DNA from: an uncultured Bacteroidia bacterium
GTDB taxonomy: Bacteria > Bacteroidota > Bacteroidia > Bacteroidales > Prolixibacteraceae
Direction of reading: 5' to 3'
Length of the DNA: 46,514 nt
Assembly (NCBI GenBank): GCA_903902325.1
Contig: CAIUUO010000245.1
Location: 1-46,514 of the forward strand
The notes beneath the pieces are model-generated. The model was not told the DNA's origin and ran no database searches. It saw nothing but the letters and a program-made list of their open reading frames with translations. The position numbers and the translations under genes are program-made. Position 1 is the first letter of the stretch; each line of letters opens with the position of its first letter. Positions 8,800 to 17,700 of this stretch are shown in pieces.

Positions 8800-11700
8800 A
8801 TGAAAAAAGTAGTCTTCCCTCTTAAGTTACAGATGAAGCGAAGCCAGGTTGCAGATCTCCATCAGGCGCTGACGCTGATCGGCATTGAGGTTGCCGAAAT
8901 TGAAAAGGAGAACCGGCGTTTTGGAACGTCCACCCGTACAGCCGTCCGCAAATTTCAGACCGACCATCAACTGCCTGTGACGGGCGTTGTTGATGAATCT
9001 ACGGCGAATGCTCTGAACACCCTGTTGGCCGAACGCAGCGCGCTTGATGAGGAGGTAACGTATCTGGTGAAAGGGCTTGTACTGAGCGCAGACAGCAAAC
9101 CCGCTATTGGTCTCGGTGTGCAGGCTTTTGACCGCGATGTATCCAGGGAGGAGAGGCTAGGTGCGGCAGTTACCGATCAAGAGGGATTCTATCGAATTAT
9201 TTTCACGGAATCGCAATTTAAAAAAACGGACTCGGAACGCGGAGGCCCTGAGCTTTTCATCCGTGTTTCCGATACCTTGGGGCGCCGGCTTGGCCAATCG
9301 AAAACCATAATAAATGCATCCCGGGAGTCGTGTATCAACTGGACTCTTGCTGCCGTTCCAAGTTTAAACCTAATCGTCCTTGGACGTGTGACAACTTCGG
9401 ATGGTCTGCCTGCAGGCAACCTGATCCTAAAAGCCTACGACCGTAACGTAGGCGAAGACGACACACTCCTTGGCCAGGTGTCCACCGATGCGCAGGGCAA
9501 CTACTCTATAGTTTATTCCTCCGATAAACTGGACGGCAAATCCGCTGCCGATCTGGTCATCTGTTTATATCAGGACGGCAAGTTACTGCAAACATCTGAT
9601 GTTATATTTAATGCCAGGCCGATGGAGACCAGGGACTTCGTAATTGCTGCGGTGCAGCCGGAATTTCCCAGGCTGGATAAATATGCCCTTAAGCTTGAAG
9701 CAAGGATCAAAACCCTGAATGCAGTCGTATCTGAAACAGATCAGCAGAAGATCGTGGAGAACGAACTTCTGGCAGCCAAGGGCGATTGGGCTGCTGCCTC
9801 GGCCGTGCTGAAGGACAAACTTCCGCCGGAGTTAATGCAGAGACTCCATATCGCCGATTCGGTAGCCACAGCCGTTGGCGACAAACCGTCAGTGACGGCC
9901 GCGATCCTCAAAGGTGTGGGGACAATGCTTGATATTGCTAATCTTAACGTGGACAACCTGACCAGGCTAATCGCGCCCGATGCAACGCCTGAAAGCGCAG
10001 AATATCAAGAGGCAAAGGCCCAGGCAGTAGCGATCAACAAGCAATCATTTGTCCGTGAGCCCTTGACTGTCTTGCAACGTATGACCCATGAAGGCGAAAT
10101 ACCGGTTGCTGATGAAAAAATAAGGGCCGGTCTTGGCAATTTTCTGCAAAGCATTCCGGCGGAGACCGACATTCGGCTCTTGCCGATTCATAAAGTCCTG
10201 ACAGTGGATGCATTGAAGGACATACCGGAGGAACTGCGCGCCGAGGTTGTTGTTCAGGCGAAAGCGCTCTGGAGAACAATGGCTATAACGCCGCCGGATG
10301 CCCCGCATGTGCCGCCTGTATTGATGAAGGCAAACCTGACTTCGGCTTTCCATGTTGGAGAAAAAACGGAATCGACATTCCTGAATACTTACGGCGGTGC
10401 GATGGGCAAGGAGACCGCGCAACAAGTATATACCAGCGCCATCAACACCCGCATCCGCAATGAACATGCCCTGATGACCATGCGGGAGGCTGTCCGCGGA
10501 AGCGGGTTGGCAGCAATTGACGGGACGAAAACCAGAGAAGAGCGTTCCTCTGACGCCAAACAGCTTGCTGAGGCGAACGATATTCAACTCAACCTCGATA
10601 GTCTTTTTGCGGATATGGATTTCTGCGAGTGCAAGGAGTGCCAGACTGTGTACAGCGCATCATCCTATTTTGTCGAGCTGCTCAATTTCCTACGGAACAA
10701 CAACCTTGGCTCCGTTTCATTCACAGAGGGATCTTTGAACGCTACCAACAACAACATCCTCCACAATACCAATAAGGACATCGCCTTTACTCCCCTGGGG
10801 AGACTCTTCCGTCGCCGCCCGGATTTGGGCGATCTGGAACTGACCTGCGAAAATACCAACACCGTTCTTCCTTACATCGATCTCGTCAACGAAGTGATGG
10901 AGAGATACGTAGTCTATCGTGCCGATTATGATGCATCAAAGGTCAAACAACAAAATGTCTTTAATATAACGGATGAAACCAAAGAAGAGTTGCTGGCACA
11001 ACCGCAACATACAAACGATACCGCTTATTGCATTCTCAAGAACGAGGCTGTGTACCCGTTTAATCTGCCCTTCCACCAGCCCATTGAGGCGGCCCGCATC
11101 TTCCTGAAATATCTCGGAACCAGCCGATACGAGCTGCTTGATGCTTTCCGTGCCGCACATGAATCAGGGGAACTTTCCAAGGATGCTCCAACATTTGAGG
11201 ATTCGTGCGATAGTGTCAACCAGACTGGAGAAACCTCCACTGTGGATGATCCAATCCGAGCAGCCGAGGAAGCTGCCCGGAAACAAAAGCATGAGGCCGC
11301 GATTCTCCAGGCGCAACATCCATCCGATAGACTGTCTGCGCCAACACCTGAACGGACAAACCAGCCGGAGACTCCTGATCCCCGGCATCCCGGGAACCGC
11401 GAGGAGTCCCTCGCAAAACTTCACGACAAAGTCCTCAACCGTGCGGTAGACGCTGAATTTCTTGGCCTGACTCAGGAGGAGTATATCATCCTGACTAAGG
11501 AGGCGTTCTGGGAAAAGGATTATTTCGATATCACACAGAATACAACGTTCACGGTGCAACAGTACCAGGACAAAATAGGCGTGAAGCCGACTTACGAATA
11601 TTACGGCTATTCGACCGAAGCATCCCAGCTGGACACGAATGAAGATCCAGAGACCGGCCAAACCGGTTTGCATTTTGTGAAGAAAGAATTCCTGCCGCGC

Positions 11701-14700
11701 ACGGGTATTCAATATACAGATTTGGTCGAACTGCTGAAGACTCGCTTTATCAACCCCCTGTTACCACAGGGTCTGACCCTGGCAATCCTGGAAAACATCC
11801 AGAGCAGCTATCTCTTTCTCAAAACCCTGGTGGATAACAACAGTACTGACGACGTGGTTCGATTCGCAAAATTGATCGATTACCTGGAAAAGATTCAGTC
11901 GTGGGCATCGGTGCCACAGGTCATGCAAGCATTCTCGCAGGATACATCTACAAATGACGATTCATCCAAAGAAAACCGCATCATACGGGAATGGGTTTAC
12001 AATTGTTTTGAAAAGCTCGGAAATATAATTGTGCTGGAGTCAGGAGAAGGGCCGCAATTGCCAATTGAGGGAGGACTATTCAAGAGCAGATCGGATGAAC
12101 AGTTTGCTAAGTTACATAGTGATGGGTCAATTATCTCTTTGGATGGGTTTATCATCGGCACTGTATCCACAGTCATGGGGTTCGACAGTGATGGCCTACC
12201 CGCGGTTTGTGCAGGACCAGTAATTTGGGAGGACCAGAGTTTTGCGGAGGAAGTTGCAAATGACAACGTCGTAATTCAGAACGAAAACGGAGATGTGACA
12301 GGCTTTGTTTTACCCAAAGGTCTTTTTATGAGTTCGGCCGACCAGGAAGGATTTAGCGTTGGCATGCCGTGGCTACGGCCCACAGACACCTGCAACCTGG
12401 ACAAGGTGCGTCTTCAGCACCTTGATGGTTCTGCTTTGTGCAGCGGAAGATCTCAATTGCCGATCGAGGGGAAGTTATATGCTGCGGATAAACCTTTTAT
12501 AGGATATTTAAGCAAAGATGGAATCATTGTTGACAAAAGCAAAACTATTATTGCCCACGTTACACCTTCCGGAGATGTTATTGATAACGAGGGCAAAATA
12601 TTTGCCAATAACTTCCCGCCTAATAACATTTTGGTTATTATTGATGACAAAGGTGCTCGGGTTGGTTGGGTGAGTGCTATCGGTCTCTTGGGGCGTAACG
12701 AGAACCGCCTGAGTTGGTTGCCACCCTCGCTCGACGAATACGACCGCATACAGCGGTTTATCCGGCTCTGGCGCAAGCTCGGCTGGACAATCGACGAAGT
12801 TGACAAGGCGCTGGAAGGACTCGCCACAAGCGACATTACACCTGATTTTTTGCATCAGTTGGTGGACGTCAAGAAGTTGCTCGAGCAGACCGGTTTGCCG
12901 CTTATCAAACTGCTGTCGTTCTGGGCAGATATCAGTACGATGGGGGAGAAATCGCTCTATTCCCGTCTGTTCCTGACCCACAACATGGTGCGAAATGATA
13001 GTGTATTCAAAGCGGACGAACAAGGGGAGTACTTGACAAGGTCAGAGAAGATCATCGACCATCTTCCGGTTTTGATGGCGGCTTTGAATCTGAAGGCGGA
13101 TGACATCACGGCAATCTTCAATCAGCCGGATGACTTGTTGACACTTCAAAACGTTTCAGAAATTTACCGGAATGGTCTTTTGGCCAAAGCCCTTCATATC
13201 AAAGTATCGGATAGGACGGATCTTGTGAAATTGTTCGGTGATCCGTTCGCAAATGCGGATAAAACGCTGCAACTTTTCGAGATCTGGCGAAAAATGGAGG
13301 AAGCCGGGTTTACGTTCCGGCAACTCACCTACATGATCAACAAGGACTGCGACGATCCCACCAAGACGCTGGCGCCATCGGAGAAAATGATTCTGAAAAC
13401 GGTGAAAACCCTTTTCGATGGGTTGAATGCCATTGATTCCGACAATCAGGACGTGACTGACGTGGATCTGGCTACAACGGAATTGGTGCGCGCAAAGGCC
13501 GGGCAAATATATGAATCTCCCGTGGTCGAAAAAATTATGAGGCTTCTCGAAGGAACCACAGTTTACATTACGACGGTTGAAACTACGAAGGCACCCATCG
13601 GATTAAAGGACAAATTGGATAAAATACCAAATCCACTACCGTCCTGGGTAACTAAATTAAAGTATATAGATAAGAAAGACTTGGTATCCATTCAGGTGAC
13701 AGGCCTTTTTACTGACGAGGAAGAGGAGGCAGTTAAGGCATTGTTCCCGGATACGGATATTCCTGACTGGAAAGCTGCGATTGATCGCATCCGTATGCAA
13801 TCGCTGGCTTTCTTTAACGATGCTATTGTTGGACTCTTCACTGATGAAGGTAAGGATGCAAAGGCCAATGAGCCAGCCATCGAAGATGCAACGACCAATC
13901 TGCTGACCGGCGATATCATTGTCACGCTTGATCAGATCGCACCGTTGGCATTTTCAGTCGGCGACCTTTTGGATCCTCCCTCATTTATCTCGAAGCTGAA
14001 ACAACCTCGTGCTGATGTAATGTCAGTTTACATTAAGGGCCGATTGCTATATGCCACTCCAACTGTCCTGGATGGATGGCCAGACTCAGGGACAGTTTCC
14101 GGGTCGATACAAAAAGCTGTGATCAAAGATCTAAACGCTATCATCCAGGGGGAGTTAATTTTCGATAAAGCACGTTTTAATGGCATTGCCTTGCGGCCGG
14201 AAACAAGCCAATTGCTTACCGCAAAAGACTTGCAGGGAAATGATTTACTGCGACTCAACCAACTTCTGTTGGAAGACGCTTACCCACTGGATTTATCAAA
14301 GGACTCTAATTCAGCTCCAAAGAAGCGGCTCTTTTTTCTCCGGTATTTTTTGCCTTTCTTAAGGAAACGCTTAGAACGTCGGTTCATAACGGACACCATG
14401 TCTGCAGCGTTCGGCCTCCCCGGAGATGTGACCAATGTCCTGTTATCGGAGGTGTTAACGACAACGGACGTGCCCACTTGCACTGCAATGTCAGTATTGG
14501 AGACCGTCAGGTCAAGCCGGCTGCAACCTGCTCAAGGCTGGAAGGGCTACCTGATCCCTCCGACGGATGATAACTATGCGTTTGTGGCATCTGTCCCAAA
14601 TCAGAAAGGTACAAGAGTTAAAATCATACCGGCAGTCTCTCCACTTGCCCCTTTGGTAATCAGTGGAATCGCGGACGCTCTCGAATTTAAGAACCCAAAG

Positions 14701-17700
14701 GCGGCGCCAATCAATGTCTGGTCAACCGATCCTGTGCCATTGAAAGCAGGCATGCTTTACCCACTTATCATGGCCGATCACGATGCATCACAACTCATGT
14801 GGAGAACCACTGTTTTGCCGGCCACCAAAATACCAACTTCTGCTTTGTTGCCCCTCGATGCTATTGCAGGTACTTCGGATGTATTCATTAAGTTCAGCAA
14901 GGCTGCCCTTGTCGTCAAGGGCTTCAATCTGAGTAGGGAAGAGGTGCGACATTTCAATGATCATGGCGTCAAATTTGGTCGTCTCAATTTCAATGCAATC
15001 ACGTTGGGTAGCTGGTGCCGAATTGCCGACTACACTGCCCTGCGCGATGCGCTGCCCAAGACAGGCATGCCGCTGCTGGATCTTTTCAATTGGGCTTACC
15101 AACCAGATGGGGCCGATTTGGCCGGGAAGTTGAATGATGTTACGCAATGGGGAATAGATAGGATAAATGCGCTCATCAAAGACATTCACTTTGACTTGCT
15201 GCTTCCCATTGATTTTCAGAACGAAGCAAACCTGGTCATGATGCAGAGGGCAATAGCTGTTGCAGACAAGGTTGGAGTGGATATTGCCAGGTTATTTAAA
15301 TGGGCACAGCCGGGATCGAAATTCGGTCTGTGCCGGCAGAACGCTGAAGACATTCGAATGGCCATGCGTGCCCGCTTCAACGCGGAGGATTGGGAGCAGG
15401 CAGTCAAGCCCCTGAACGATCAACTTCGAGAGATGCAGAAACAGGCGTTAATCAGTTTTCTCCTGGTCGAACCGGACCTGAAGGCCTGGCCTGTTGTGGA
15501 TGCCGACAGCCTTTTTGAGTTTTTCCTTATTGATGTTCAAATGGGTGCTGCGCGGGAGACCTCGCGCATGGTGCAGGCCATCGCCTCGGTGCAGTTGTTC
15601 ATAAAACGTTGTCTGATGGGTCTGGAAGACAAGCTCGATTCGAACGGTTACCCGATTAAGGATGCCGACGGTTATCCAATTGGCGTACCTGTCGATGCCA
15701 TTGACCGCGATCGTTGGGAGTGGATGCAGAAGTACCGTGTCTGGGAAGCCAACCGCAAAGTCTTCCTATATCCGGAAAATTGGATTCGCCCCGAACTGCG
15801 CGACGACAAGAGCCCATTCTATAAAGAACTGGAGTCGGAACTGCTGCAAAAAGACATTAATCCTCAGACCATTGAAGAAGCGCTCAAGAATTACCTGTAC
15901 AAGGTCGACGAGGTGGCGAATCTAAAGGTTGTGGGGCTGTTCCTCGATGAAACCGGAAATAAGCTGCACGTTTTTGCCCGAACCCGGAATGCTCCTTATT
16001 TTTTCTTTTACCGCTATTTCGATATCAAAGAGAGCAATTGGTATCCGTGGGAAAAGATGCAGGTGGATATTCCAAGTTATGATGTTGAGGATGTTGATGC
16101 TACGGGAAAAGAAACCGGCAATATCAAAAAAAATGGGAACGGCACTTATTTGATTCCCGTTGTTTGGAACAATCGATTGCTGGTGTTCTTCCCGCAATTT
16201 ATGAAGAAGACGATTGCAGCTTCATCTGACAAGAGTATAAGTAAGATGGCAGAATCGACCGGAACGGACCTGAAGCCATCGGAAAAGTGGGAAATCAAGA
16301 TGGCCTGGAGCGAATACCGCAAAGGGAAATGGACCCCGAAGCAGGTCTCTGCTGATGCAGTTTACTTTGAAAAATTCCCTGGTTACAGTCCTGATGCATA
16401 TGTATTTATCCCAACAATTGACCTGGATAAGGTGATGATTGATGTGTATCATGAAGAGGAGAAGAGCACGTCCACTCTTCTGCTCCAATATCCAAAATTA
16501 TCATCAGCGGAGATTGTTTTTAGCATCTATGTTTCTGAAAAAGCTGATGGCACTTATACTACAAACGATGATGGCAAGAATGCTGACACAACATACTATG
16601 TAGAATTACGGACGCAAGGCGGGGAACTAATCACAAATGTAATTGAGCAAGGCTCTGGTAGACAATATACATACAAAACAGACCAAGGCCTCCCTATTAG
16701 TTATCCTGTATCCTTTACGATTGATCCTGAAAAGAAGAAACTTACAAGTCTGGACTGCCAGAACTTTATCGTACGCATTGTGGAGAATTCGCATGGCAAT
16801 AACGATGTATGGTGGTTCAGTGCAACCGTTACGCTTACATTCGAAGACAACTCTTGTCTTCAGGCAAGCTGGGCGGGTAATCTTAATGAGTCCAATGAAA
16901 GCGATAAGATTTTTCTTACCAATACACCTGCTAGCCCCTTTTCCCTAACTACTTCGCAGCTACCTCAACGTTTCAAATTCTCAGGCAATCATTTTTCACT
17001 CACCGATTCATCCGGTGATCCCGTACAAGCAATGTCATTGACTGACTATCATTTTCACTATAAATTAAATCGTCTGCACTCTTTACAAGCAGAGAATGAT
17101 GCTCTGCCCGAATTAATACTGAATGACCCTTCTTGTGATGATGCTAATACTGAATTGATACTCCCTGGCCCAAAAAAAACCTATGTTTTTCATTCTACGA
17201 ATGTGAAGGAAGTATTAAGTAAACTGAATGGAGATAAGCTCGAAGACCTGTTTAAATATTATTTAGAGCTTTACAACCCTGCTGATCCAAATTCACAAAC
17301 AATGGCAGAGGTTTATGGCGGGTTTAATGACAAAGGTCAGACATCTTATAATGAACTGAAACAACCTTATTCGCTTTACAACTGGGAAGTCTGCTTCCAT
17401 GCGCCGATGCAACTGGTGGACCATTTGCTTACATCGCAGCAATTCGACCAGGCAATTGCAATGTGCCAGTATGTTTTCAACCCGCAGGCAAAGCCGGGTG
17501 TTAGGGAAGATATTCTCCAGCGTTGCTGGCAATTTCCTCCATTCAAAGAGATTGACGCGAAACACGTGCTGGAAAACCTGTTCAACGACCTAAAGCCCGG
17601 CGAATCAAACGACGCAATCGAAAAGTGGCGAAAGAATCCATTTCAACCTCATGTGGTTGCACGTGATCGGCCGTCAGCCTATATGAAGTATGTGGCCATG

